From: an uncultured Oscillospiraceae bacterium
GTDB taxonomy: Bacteria; Bacillota; Clostridia; Oscillospirales; Oscillospiraceae
Direction of reading: 5' to 3'
DNA: 25,603 nt
Assembly: GCA_910587205.1 (NCBI GenBank)
Contig: CAJULZ010000027.1
Span: forward strand, 1 to 25,603
The notes below the pieces were generated by a model that saw only the letters and a program-made list of their open reading frames with translations, searched no databases and was not told the origin of the DNA. Within the stretch, counting starts at the first letter, position 1; each line of letters begins with the position of its first letter. Shown in pieces: positions 8,118-15,146 of the stretch. The position numbers were made by a program, and so were the translations under genes.

Positions 8118-8299
8118 TATAGTTGACGCGGTTGAAAAGAAGTAAATACTTCTTTTCAACCTGTTCGGCGATCATTCGCCGAACAGGCCGCAAAGCGGCC
8201 TCGCGTCAGACTTCATAGTCAGCGCACAGGCTTTGCCGGACAGCGGCGAGCCGCTGTCTGAAAATCGGCAACTGCCGATTTTCAACTGCGCTGACTATA
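8118..8299 (-). repeat. MITE-like palindromic element, copy A (best-preserved)
   Basis: A 182-bp element with 21-bp terminal inverted repeats (8118-8138 and 8279-8299) agreeing at 17 of 21 positions, both starting TATAGT and ending GTTGAAAA when read inward. Nested perfect hairpins fill it: 8130-8144/8147-8161 (15-bp arms), 8161-8171/8176-8186, 8185-8191/8195-8201, 8239-8247/8250-8258 and 8259-8270/8273-8284. A 12-bp stem (ATAGTCAGCGCA 8215-8226 with 8287-8298) closes the right half. It lies in the leader of the VanY gene, ending 38 bp before its ATG. The ends could be TA target duplications, as in IS630/Tc1-type MITEs. The remainder of the gap (8300-8472) shows no gene and no promoter I trust. 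Confidence 0.8.
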
Positions 8300-8472
8300 C
8301 CACGCGCCGCCGTCGAAATCTCATGATTTTTGCGTTAAGATGACTCCTATTCAGCTGCGGGGGTTGTTCTTTCAAGCGGGATATGTTTTCCGTGCCGCGG
8401 TTTTCCGCCGGGCGGCTGATTTCATCCGGCTTTTGGGCATACTACATCGGAACAAAAAGGGAGCGTGGTTTT

Positions 8473-8907
8473 ATGATAGAGCAGGATACGGTAAAATTGC
8501 TGCGGGAGTGCGCCGCGGGGGTTAAAATGGGTATCGCGTCCATCCAGGAGGTTTTGGGCTATACGCACGCGGAGGAGCTGAAGCGCCGCTTGGCGGACTG
8601 TATGTCCGAGCATGAAGCGCTCAAAGGGGAAGCGGAAAAATTGCTGGACCGTTATCACGACAACGGGAAGGAGCCGAAGGCCATGGCCAAAGGCATGTCG
8701 TGGATTAAGACAAACGCGAAACTGGCTGTGGACGATTCGGACGCGGCCATCGCGGACCTCATGACGGACGGGTGCAATATGGGAGTGAAATCCCTGAACC
8801 GGTATCTCAACCAGTATAAAGCGGCCGACGAGGTATCGAAGGATATCGCCAAGCGGCTCATCAATTTGGAGGAGAAGCTGGCCGTTGATATCCGCTCATT
8901 CCTATAG
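8473..8907 (+). CDS. Small helical protein, possibly ferritin-like (DUF2383-like)
   Basis: A 144-aa protein with no signal peptide and four long predicted amphipathic helices: about 5-28 (LLRECAAGVKMGIASIQEVL), 32-58 (with EHEALKGEAEKLL), 72-100 (MSWIKTNAKLAVDDSDAAIA) and 103-142. This looks like a ferritin-type four-helix bundle, and the layout recalls DUF2383/PA2169-type proteins, but I cannot place it firmly. The start ATG at 8473 has GGGAG 9 nt upstream; an in-frame ATG at 8383 lacks a site and adds a poorly structured tail. The last codon and stop (CTA TAG) fall in the terminal repeat of a repeat element, so the present C-terminus may be element-derived. Role unknown. Confidence 0.8.
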   Translation: MIEQDTVKLLRECAAGVKMGIASIQEVLGYTHAEELKRRLADCMSEHEALKGEAEKLLDRYHDNGKEPKAMAKGMSWIKTNAKLAVDDSDAAIADLMTDGCNMGVKSLNRYLNQYKAADEVSKDIAKRLINLEEKLAVDIRSFL

Positions 8908-9064
8908 ATGCCGCGGTTGAACAGAAGTAAATACTTCTGTTCAACCTTTACGGCCTCGCGCCGGACCTCATAGCCGGCGCACGAGCTTTGTCTGGACAGC
9001 GGCCGGACCCACGGGGCCGCTGACAAAAAATCACCTATGTCCGCAAGGACATAGGTGATTTTTT
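8903..9064 (+). repeat. MITE-like palindromic element, copy D (right end replaced by a terminator)
   Basis: The left terminal repeat, 8903-8923, matches 18 of 21 positions of copy A and includes the TAG stop of the preceding gene. The perfect 15-bp hairpin follows at 8915-8929/8932-8946, as in copy A. The middle (CATAGCCGGCGCACGAGC, then GGACAGCGGC) also aligns with copy A. The inner AAAATCGGCA-type hairpin is replaced by a longer terminator hairpin, and no right terminal repeat is visible. Confidence 0.65.
9025..9064. terminator. Bidirectional intrinsic terminator
   Basis: Perfect 18-bp arms (9025-9042 and 9047-9064) around a GCAA tetraloop, with six A at one end and six T at the other. It sits between the convergent ends of the helical-protein gene (stop 8907) and the DUF134-NifX gene (stop 9116), and should stop transcription from both sides. 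Confidence 0.9.
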
Positions 9065-9115
9065 ATTGAAAGAGCGCAGGGGCGGCCGCCCCCCGATGCG
9101 GGCAGAAGGCCCGGC

Positions 9116-9871
9116 TTACTGTCCGCATCGGCCGCCGCCGCAGTCGTGCTGGTGTCCGCCGCAGTCTCCGTGCTGGCCATGGTGGTCGCAGACAGCGTCC
9201 GCGCGGCAGTCCAGCGTCCCCGCCAAAAAACTGCGGACCGCCTCGTCGGCGCTGCCCGCCACGCCGCCGCAGAGCTTGATACCGGCCTGCGACAGCGCCT
9301 GCTGGGCGCCTGCGCCGATGCCGCCGCAGATCAGCACGTCCGCCTTCAGTCCGGACAGAAACCCGGCCAAGGCCCCGTGGCCGCTGCCGGTGGTGTCGGC
9401 GATATGCGTGTTGACGACCTGCCCATCCTCCACGTCGTAGACTTTCATTTGACGGGTGTGTCCAAAGTGCTGGAATACCTGCCCGGCCTCATAGGGTACT
9501 GCGATTCTCATAACAGCGTCTCCTTTTTCGTTCAATTCCGGGGCCCACCGGCAGTTCCGCCCGCAGCCGCGCTCCCGGTCGCCTCGGCAGACGCGGTAGT
9601 TCCCGCCGGAAATGACCAGGGCTTTCCCGTTGACCAGGCTGTCAGAGATTTTGAACCGCGCACTTTCGTAGATTTCCGTGACCGTTGTCCGGGAAATCGC
9701 CATGTGGGCGGCGCACTGTTCATGGGTCAGCTTTTCGTAGTCGACCAGCCGGACCGCTTCATACTCGTCTACGGTCAGGGCGACCAGGCCCGACCCGGCC
9801 CCGGCCTGGGGGGTAAAACTGCGGCAGCTTGGCTCCGAGCATACACGGCGGCAGCGGGTTGGCCTTGCCAT
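9116..9871 (-). CDS. DUF134 HTH domain-NifX/NifB-type cluster-binding domain fusion
   Basis: A 251-aa two-domain protein. Residues 1 to about 95 are a DUF134 domain: MARPTRCRRVC at the start and a helix-turn-helix-like stretch LTHEQCAAHMAISRTTVTEI (about 48-67), so DNA binding is likely. A Cys-rich linker (CRGDRERGCGRNCRW) leads to residues 121 to about 220, a NifX/NifB-type domain (MRIAVPYEAG, FQHFGHTRQ, CGGIGAGAQQAL) of the family that binds iron-molybdenum or iron-sulfur cofactor precursors. The tail (about 225-251) is rich in Cys and His and may bind metal. Start 9871 has AAAGGGG 8 nt upstream. A second good site, AAAGGAG, lies 8-9 nt before the in-frame ATG at 9511, so a separate 131-aa NifX protein may also be made. 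No nitrogenase genes are near; metal or Fe-S handling is a guess. Confidence 0.88.
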   Translation of the reverse strand: MARPTRCRRVCSEPSCRSFTPQAGAGSGLVALTVDEYEAVRLVDYEKLTHEQCAAHMAISRTTVTEIYESARFKISDSLVNGKALVISGGNYRVCRGDRERGCGRNCRWAPELNEKGDAVMRIAVPYEAGQVFQHFGHTRQMKVYDVEDGQVVNTHIADTTGSGHGALAGFLSGLKADVLICGGIGAGAQQALSQAGIKLCGGVAGSADEAVRSFLAGTLDCRADAVCDHHGQHGDCGGHQHDCGGGRCGQ

Positions 9872-9917
9872 GGGGATATCCCCTTTCACCAAAAGATTAC
9901 CGGTATATGTCGAAAAT

Positions 9918-9946
9918 AGAATATCCGATCCCGGGGAAAAAGTCAA
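9918..9946 (-). promoter_or_regulatory. Promoter of the DUF134-NifX gene
   Basis: Minus-strand -35 TTGACT (9941-9946) and -10 TATTCT (9918-9923) with 17-bp spacing, about 50 bp upstream of the ATG at 9871. A TACCGGTA palindrome at 9898-9905, in the early transcribed region, could be an operator for the protein's own HTH domain; that is a guess. Confidence 0.65.
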
Positions 9947-10037
9947 GAGGATTTGGAAAATCCGGACCGGGCCGGGGGCCGCTGCTCCGCCCGGTAAGCC
10001 GGCGGAACCCGCGGCCTTAAACTTATAAGAGAAAGAA

Positions 10038-10066
10038 TTGCCATCCCGTTCTTTTTCTGATAGAAT
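10038..10066 (+). promoter_or_regulatory. Promoter of the GPH symporter-M20 peptidase operon
   Basis: -35 TTGCCA (10038-10043) and -10 TAGAAT (10061-10066) with 17-bp spacing in a locally A+T-rich stretch. The expected start near 10073 is about 30 nt before the ATG at 10103. It probably drives the gene set up to the terminator at 14394. Confidence 0.6.
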
Positions 10067-10102
10067 AGTAAAATGAAAGAAAACGGCAGGAGATGAACCA
10101 TA

Positions 10103-11476
10103 ATGAAAGAAATTTCCAGAAGCGCCATCGTCCTGTACTGCCTGCCCCTGTTCGCCGTAGGGCTGTTCACCACCATGCTGAACAACTACCTGATCTATTT
10201 CTACCAGCCCACCGCCGCTTCCGGCCTGCCCATCCTCATCACCCAGGGCTATGTATTTGCCGGGATGCTCACCGTCATCGGGCTCATCAAGGCGCTGGGC
10301 CATGTTATCGACGCGGTGTCCGACCCCGTGGTGGCCGCCCTCAGCGACAAGTCCGGCCACCGGGACGGGCGGCGCATCCCCTTCCTGCGGCGATATGCCG
10401 TACCCTTCGCCCTGTGTGCCCTGCTGATCTTCTGCTCGCCCTTTGACGCGCCGCTGCTCAACGACCTCTGGCTGGCGGTGTTCATCTGGGGCTATTACAT
10501 CTTCTACACCCTGTACATGGTGCCCCACAGCGCCCTGCTCCCAGAGCTGGTGCGGGACGAAGGCCTGCTGGTGGACAGCTACACCTATCACTCCCTGTTT
10601 TTCGTGGTGGGCAGCATGCTGGGCTACGCGACCCCGGCCATCGTCGCCTTGATCAAGAAAACGGGGGCGTCCCCAGCGGCGGCCTGGCGGCTCACCTTCC
10701 TGGCCTTCGCCCTGGTGGGGGCGGCGCTGCTGTTCGTCCCCGCGTTCGCCATCCGGGAGAAAGATTATGTCAGCTCCGTGCGGCCCACCGCGCCGCTGAC
10801 GGCGTCTTTAAAACACGCTTTTTCCAACCGGCACTTCCGGCTTGTCACCCTTGGCCAGCTCTTTGAAGGCACCGGCATGAGCTTTTTCCAGGCCTGCATT
10901 ATGTACTACATCACCGAGCTTATGGACATCCCGGAGGAGCAGTCCATCCTGGTCATGGCAACGTCCATTGTGGGCTCCCTGGCGCTCTACCCCGCCGTTA
11001 ACAGATGGTCCAAACAGTCGGGGAAGAAAATCCCCATGATTGTAGGCTGCGTGGTGTTTGCCGCCGCGGAGTTCATCATCTGCTTTGTGGATGTCTTTCC
11101 CCGGGGCATGGCCACGGCGGTGGCGTTCGCCCTGTTCGTCTCCCTGCCGTTCGCCGTGCTGAATATCCTGCCCGGCTCCATGATGGCGGACGTGATCCGC
11201 TATGACACGGTGAAAACCGGAGTCAACCAGGAGGGGACCTTCGCCGCCGCCAAGAGCTTTGTCACCAAGCTGGGCACCTCCATCGCCACCATGATCGTCC
11301 CCTCCCTGGTGGTGGTGGGCGCGGCGGCGGGGCAGGGCGTGGGCCGGCAGGGCCTGCTGCTCACCGCCATTGTGGGAGGGGCGTTCACCCTGGCGTCTGT
11401 GGCCGTTTACGCCATGTACAATGAAAAGGAGGTCCGCTCCGCCATCCGCGGGACGGGGGAGGGAGCGGCAAAATGA
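10103..11476 (+). CDS. GPH-family (MelB-like) sugar:cation symporter, MFS
   Basis: Inner-membrane secondary transporter of 457 aa with about 12 hydrophobic segments. The GPH/MelB signature lies between TM2 and TM3: DAVSDPVVAALSDKSGHRDG followed by RRIPFL (about 72-97), including the Asp residues that bind the coupling cation in MelB. The second half has the typical MMADVIRYD loop (about 357-365). GPH members carry glycosides, pentosides or hexuronides with Na+ or H+; the substrate cannot be read here, and peptide- or amino-acid-like cargo is possible since it overlaps an M20 peptidase gene by 4 nt. The start ATG has AGGAG 10 nt upstream. Confidence 0.9.
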   Translation: MKEISRSAIVLYCLPLFAVGLFTTMLNNYLIYFYQPTAASGLPILITQGYVFAGMLTVIGLIKALGHVIDAVSDPVVAALSDKSGHRDGRRIPFLRRYAVPFALCALLIFCSPFDAPLLNDLWLAVFIWGYYIFYTLYMVPHSALLPELVRDEGLLVDSYTYHSLFFVVGSMLGYATPAIVALIKKTGASPAAAWRLTFLAFALVGAALLFVPAFAIREKDYVSSVRPTAPLTASLKHAFSNRHFRLVTLGQLFEGTGMSFFQACIMYYITELMDIPEEQSILVMATSIVGSLALYPAVNRWSKQSGKKIPMIVGCVVFAAAEFIICFVDVFPRGMATAVAFALFVSLPFAVLNILPGSMMADVIRYDTVKTGVNQEGTFAAAKSFVTKLGTSIATMIVPSLVVVGAAAGQGVGRQGLLLTAIVGGAFTLASVAVYAMYNEKEVRSAIRGTGEGAAK

Positions 11477-12780
11477 CGGCGGAAGAATACGCCCGGCGGC
11501 TGGCCCGAATGATCCAATGCAAAACGGTGTCTGTGAAAGGGGCCTATGACGACGCCGAGTTTGCCAAGCTGCGCCGCGTGGTGGAGGAGCTGTTCCCGGA
11601 GGTCCACCGGCGGATGGAACGGCAGATTTTCAGCGAGGATTGCTGGGTGTACGAGCTGCGGGGGAAGGACTGCTCCCGGAATATCATGCTCATGTCCCAC
11701 CACGACGTGGTGGCGGCGGAGGGCGAATGGACGTATAATCCATTTGGGGGGGAAATTGCGGAGGGCAGGCTGTGGGGCCGGGGGACGGTGGATACCAAAG
11801 CCCCCCTGTTCGCGGAGTTTTCCGCCCTGGAGGAGCTGCTTTCACAGGGCTGGGAGCCCCCGTGCAGCGTATTTCTGGCCTCCTCCCACAATGAGGAGCT
11901 GGGGGGCGACGGCATCCCCAACGCGCTGGCATATTTCAAGGAGCGGGGCCTCACCTTCGAGGTGGTGCTGGACGAGGGGGGCGCTATCATCGACCCGCCC
12001 CTGGGCGGGATGACGTGCGAAAAGTGCGCCATGGTGGCCGTCCACGAAAAGGGGCGGTACAAGCTCCGCTGTACCGCCTCCGCGTCCGGCGCCCACACCG
12101 GCCTCACGGCCGCGGCCCAGGCGGGGCCCATCCAGCGCATGGCGGGCTTCCTCCAAGCGGCGGCCGCCGGGAAGGGCTTTATCCGCCGCCTGAACCCACA
12201 GGTGCGGGCCATGCTCGCCCACCTGGCGCCCCACTGTAAATTCCCCATGAACGCGGTGCTGGGCAATTTGTGGTTCACCGGGCCGCTGATCCAAAGGGTT
12301 ATGCCCAGGCTCAACCCCCAGGCGGGGGCCATGCTGGGGACCATATGCTCCTTCTCCAAGATCGAGGGGGACGACAAACGCTGCGCCGCCGTGGTTGGCT
12401 TCAAGGCCGTGGACGGAGGGGACATGGAAAAAGACCTGGAAACCCTCCGGCGGACGGCGGGGAACTACGGCGTGGAGATTGAGGTGGACCCGTCCTCGGA
12501 GTACCACGCCCCGGCGGATATGGCCCTGCCTGCCTTTGCATATATTATGGGGCGAATCCAGGCGGTGTTCCCGGAGTATCCCCCCATCCCCTTCATCCTG
12601 CCCGCCGGAACGGACGCCCGGTGGCTCACGGAGATCTGCCCCTGTGTGCTGCGGTTCGCCCCCATCCGGCTTTCCGCCCAGCAGCTGGCCAGCGTCCATT
12701 CGGAAAATGAAAATATCGGCCTGGAGGCCATTGCCGGGGCCGTGACGTTTTATACTGATTTCCTGCGCAATTATAGGTAG
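11473..12780 (+). CDS. M20-family zinc peptidase/amidohydrolase
   Basis: Cytoplasmic dinuclear-zinc hydrolase of 435 aa, within the usual M20 range, with the dimerisation insert between about 185 and 300. Metal and catalytic residues are all visible: His76 and Asp78 in SHHDVV, bridging Asp107 in GTVDTK, Glu141/Glu142 in HNEELGG, Asp167 in VLDEGG and His409 in HSENENI. The order and spacing resemble PM20D1/carboxypeptidase S members, which act on N-acyl amino acids or dipeptides. ATG overlaps the symporter stop (ATGA), so the two are translationally coupled; the pair may import and then hydrolyse one substrate. No signal peptide. Confidence 0.92.
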   Translation: MTAEEYARRLARMIQCKTVSVKGAYDDAEFAKLRRVVEELFPEVHRRMERQIFSEDCWVYELRGKDCSRNIMLMSHHDVVAAEGEWTYNPFGGEIAEGRLWGRGTVDTKAPLFAEFSALEELLSQGWEPPCSVFLASSHNEELGGDGIPNALAYFKERGLTFEVVLDEGGAIIDPPLGGMTCEKCAMVAVHEKGRYKLRCTASASGAHTGLTAAAQAGPIQRMAGFLQAAAAGKGFIRRLNPQVRAMLAHLAPHCKFPMNAVLGNLWFTGPLIQRVMPRLNPQAGAMLGTICSFSKIEGDDKRCAAVVGFKAVDGGDMEKDLETLRRTAGNYGVEIEVDPSSEYHAPADMALPAFAYIMGRIQAVFPEYPPIPFILPAGTDARWLTEICPCVLRFAPIRLSAQQLASVHSENENIGLEAIAGAVTFYTDFLRNYR

Positions 12781-12836
12781 CATAAGCCCTCGCCTCAGGG
12801 GCGGGGGAGGGAATAACGACCAAGGGAGAGAGAATC

Positions 12837-13334
12837 ATGAGCAACGTGAAAAACGAACCGAAAATCAAGAACCCGCTGATCGCTGCCATCCGGGAGCAGC
12901 TGGAGCACCGGGCGCTGTGGATGTATCTTTTATGCGACGAGGCGGCCAAAAAGGGGCTGAAACCGGAAGGCTACGCCCCCGCGGCCATCCGCCGGTGCGG
13001 GCTGTACCAGGGCGGGCTGCTGCGGCGGAAGGCGGGGGGAGGGCCGTCCCTCAAGGGCCTGAAAAAGACGCTGTTCTCCAAGTTCGCCCAGTGGGTGTTC
13101 GAGATGGACATCCGGCGCTGTGACGACGACCACCTGGACATCGACTTCCACTACTGCCCCCTGGTGAAGGCATGGCAGAAACAGGGGTGTTCCGACGAGG
13201 AGATCCGGCTGCTGTGCGACCATGCCATGTGCGGCGACCGGGGCATTGCGGAGAGCTTCGGCTGTGAGCTGGACCTGCCCGCCACCATTGCCCGGGGGGA
13301 CGATGTCTGCCAGATCCGGTTTGTCCGGCGGTGA
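12837..13334 (+). CDS. L-2-amino-thiazoline-4-carboxylic acid hydrolase family protein
   Basis: A 165-aa soluble protein of the ATC hydrolase family, named after the Pseudomonas enzyme that opens the thiazoline ring of L-ATC toward cysteine. The family core is clear: FHYCPLVKAWQKQGCSDEEI (about 102-121), LCDHAMCGDRGIAESFG (about 124-140), then ATIARGDDVCQIRF. Cys and His residues in that block are likely functional. Many clostridial members have no tested activity, so ring hydrolysis is a family inference. RBS AAGGGAG lies 8 nt before the ATG. It sits 56 bp after the M20 gene and 15 bp before the diguanylate cyclase, in the same direction. Confidence 0.85.
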   Translation: MSNVKNEPKIKNPLIAAIREQLEHRALWMYLLCDEAAKKGLKPEGYAPAAIRRCGLYQGGLLRRKAGGGPSLKGLKKTLFSKFAQWVFEMDIRRCDDDHLDIDFHYCPLVKAWQKQGCSDEEIRLLCDHAMCGDRGIAESFGCELDLPATIARGDDVCQIRFVRR

Positions 13335-13349
13335 AGGGTAGGGGATTTT

Positions 13350-14267
13350 ATGGATAAAGTTTTAATTATTGACGACAGCCCCGTGCAGACGGAGGTTTTA
13401 TGCAAGATCCTCAGGGATACCTATGAGGTGACTGTCTGCCACACGGCGAAGGCGGGGTTGCAGGCGGCGGAATCAGGCGGGATTTCGCTGATCCTGCTGG
13501 ACGTGGTCATGCCGGGGATGGACGGGTTCATGCTGCTGCGGGAGCTGAAGGGCATGGAGGTGACCCGGGATATCCCGGTGATCCTGCTCACCAGCCTGTC
13601 CGACGTGCAGTATGAGGAACGGGGGCTGCTGCTGGGGGCGGTGGACTACGTCACGAAGCCGTTCAGCCCGGTGATTATCAAGGCCCGGGTGAACACCCAT
13701 GTCCAGCTTCACCGCTATCAGATGAAATTTAAAGAGCAGGCCATGCTGGACGAGCTTACCGGTGTGCCCAACCGCAGGCGGTACGAGGGAGAGCGCCAGG
13801 CCCGCTGGGGCGAGGCGATGCGGTTCGGGCTGCCGCTGTCCATCTGTATGTTTGACATCGACAAGTTCAAGCTGTACAACGACACCTTTGGGCACCCGGC
13901 GGGGGACCAGGTGATCAAGGCCGTGGCCAGGACGGCGGCGAGCTTCTTCCAGCGCTCCACCGACCTGTTTGCCCGCTACGGCGGGGAGGAGTTCGTGGCC
14001 GTTTTTGTGGGCAACGACGGGCCGTCCGCCTTCGAGCTGGCCAAGTCCGTGCGCCAGGCGGTGGAGGGGCTCCAGATCCGGCACAATTCCCCGGTGAGCG
14101 AATGGGTCACCATCAGCATGGGGGGCGTCACCGTGGTGCCCCGGCAGGGGGACGATTACGCCACCTACCTGAAGCTGTCGGACACCATGCTGTACGACGC
14201 CAAACGGTTTGGCCGCAACCAGGTGGTCTGGTGCGGGCAGAATGGGGAACAGTGGCGGGAGCGCTGA
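13350..14267 (+). CDS. Response regulator diguanylate cyclase (REC-GGDEF)
   Basis: Cytoplasmic two-component output protein making cyclic di-GMP from GTP. Of 305 aa, about 1-120 are a receiver with acidic pocket IIDD, phospho-acceptor Asp51 in LLDVVMPG and Lys in TKPF. Residues 135-295 are a GGDEF domain: DELTGVPNRR, metal-site FDIDKFKLYND, and the active loop GGEEF at 211-215 (GGEEF is an active variant). An RSTD motif at 202-205, five residues before it, is a proper RxxD inhibitory site, so feedback by c-di-GMP is expected. No kinase gene is adjacent; the hybrid kinase at the left edge is a possible but unproven partner. A GGGTAGGGG-like site precedes the ATG. Confidence 0.95.
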   Translation: MDKVLIIDDSPVQTEVLCKILRDTYEVTVCHTAKAGLQAAESGGISLILLDVVMPGMDGFMLLRELKGMEVTRDIPVILLTSLSDVQYEERGLLLGAVDYVTKPFSPVIIKARVNTHVQLHRYQMKFKEQAMLDELTGVPNRRRYEGERQARWGEAMRFGLPLSICMFDIDKFKLYNDTFGHPAGDQVIKAVARTAASFFQRSTDLFARYGGEEFVAVFVGNDGPSAFELAKSVRQAVEGLQIRHNSPVSEWVTISMGGVTVVPRQGDDYATYLKLSDTMLYDAKRFGRNQVVWCGQNGEQWRER

Positions 14268-14393
14268 GCGCGGCTCTTTTGCACAGAAAGCGTTCAAAAA
14301 GCCGTTGATTGAATGGGAACGATGCCCCTCCTGGGTTTCTTATACACGACCTGCCTCCCAGGCGCCGAGAAAGAAGCGCTTTTTTGATCATCT

Positions 14394-14423
14394 AAGCCGT
14401 CCGGCACCGTCGGGCGGCTTTTT
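14394..14423 (+). terminator. Intrinsic terminator after the GGDEF gene
   Basis: Stem AAGCCGTCC (14394-14402) with GGGCGGCTT (14412-14420), one G-U pair, 9-nt loop, followed by further T residues. It lies about 125 bp after the diguanylate cyclase stop and closes that operon. The rest of 14268-14543 shows no gene and no clear promoter. Confidence 0.7.
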
Positions 14424-14543
14424 CACGCCCATGTCTTTTTGCCCCGCGCAAAAAATTTTTTCCGGAGATTGCACGGCGCCTTGCAACTTCCGGCCGTTTT
14501 CCTGAGGGGTTTGCCTGGAAACGGGCGGGAAGGGGGTGAAAGA

Positions 14544-15143
14544 ATGTTTGTGCTTGACGCGGAAAAAAACCAGCTTACGGTGTGCCGCCGGGAACCTGTG
14601 ACCAGCGGCTCCGGGGAGGTATACCAGGTGCGGTTCCAGTTTTCGGCGGACTGGGCGGGGCTGAAGCGCATGGCGGTGTTCAAGGCGGGGGACACCGCCG
14701 TGTCCGTCCTGCTGGACGGTTCCTGCGCGTGCCGGGTGCCCTGGAAAACGCTCACCCGGCCGGGGGTGCAGCTGCGGGCCGGGGTGTACGGCACCAGGGG
14801 CGGCAGCGTGGTGCTGCCCACCGTCTGGGCGGCGCTGGGCACCATCCAGGAGGGGGCGCCCGGGGGCGGGGCCGTCCCGCCCGCCGACCAGTGGGAACAG
14901 GAGCTGGAGCGGAAGCAGGACAGGCTGGCCGGGCGTCCGGGACAGGTGGTGGGCTTCGACGGGGAGGGCCGCGCCGCGGCCCAGGAGCCGGCCGCCGTGG
15001 ATCACGGCGCGCTGCTCCATCTGGACGGGCCGGACCAGCATCCCATCCAGGCCATCACCGGCCTGGAGCGGGAGCTGTCCCGGCGGCTGGGGGCGGACGA
15101 CGCCATGTCCGCCGTGGACATCATCAAGATCATGGAGGGATGA
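14544..15143 (+). CDS. Phage-tail/baseplate-like protein, orphan
   Basis: A 199-aa protein whose start (MFVLDAEKNQLTVCRREPVT) and core (YQVRFQFSADWAGLKRMAVF, then PWKTLTRPGVQLRAGVYG) look like the N-terminal beta-sandwich of baseplate/receptor-binding accessory proteins of gut Firmicute phages. The C-terminus (about 115-199) is a Gln/Glu-rich helix followed by TGLERELSRRL and an MSAVDIIKIMEG end. Start ATG at 14544 is supported by AGGGGGTG 5 nt upstream. The next gene starts 3 nt after the stop. No capsid, terminase, lysis or integrase gene is nearby, so this is a stray or domesticated tail piece. Family assignment rests on general resemblance. Confidence 0.75.
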   Translation: MFVLDAEKNQLTVCRREPVTSGSGEVYQVRFQFSADWAGLKRMAVFKAGDTAVSVLLDGSCACRVPWKTLTRPGVQLRAGVYGTRGGSVVLPTVWAALGTIQEGAPGGGAVPPADQWEQELERKQDRLAGRPGQVVGFDGEGRAAAQEPAAVDHGALLHLDGPDQHPIQAITGLERELSRRLGADDAMSAVDIIKIMEG

Positions 15144-15146
15144 CAG

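Noticed and set aside
8294..8299. TATAGT at the element end as a -10 box for the VanY gene
   Set aside because: No acceptable -35 sequence lies 16-18 bp upstream, so I do not call an outward or inward promoter there.
9872..10591. Upstream extension of the DUF134-NifX frame to 10591 on the minus strand
   Set aside because: It would cross two promoters and overlap the GPH symporter antisense; the family start MARP with its own ribosome binding site is at 9871.
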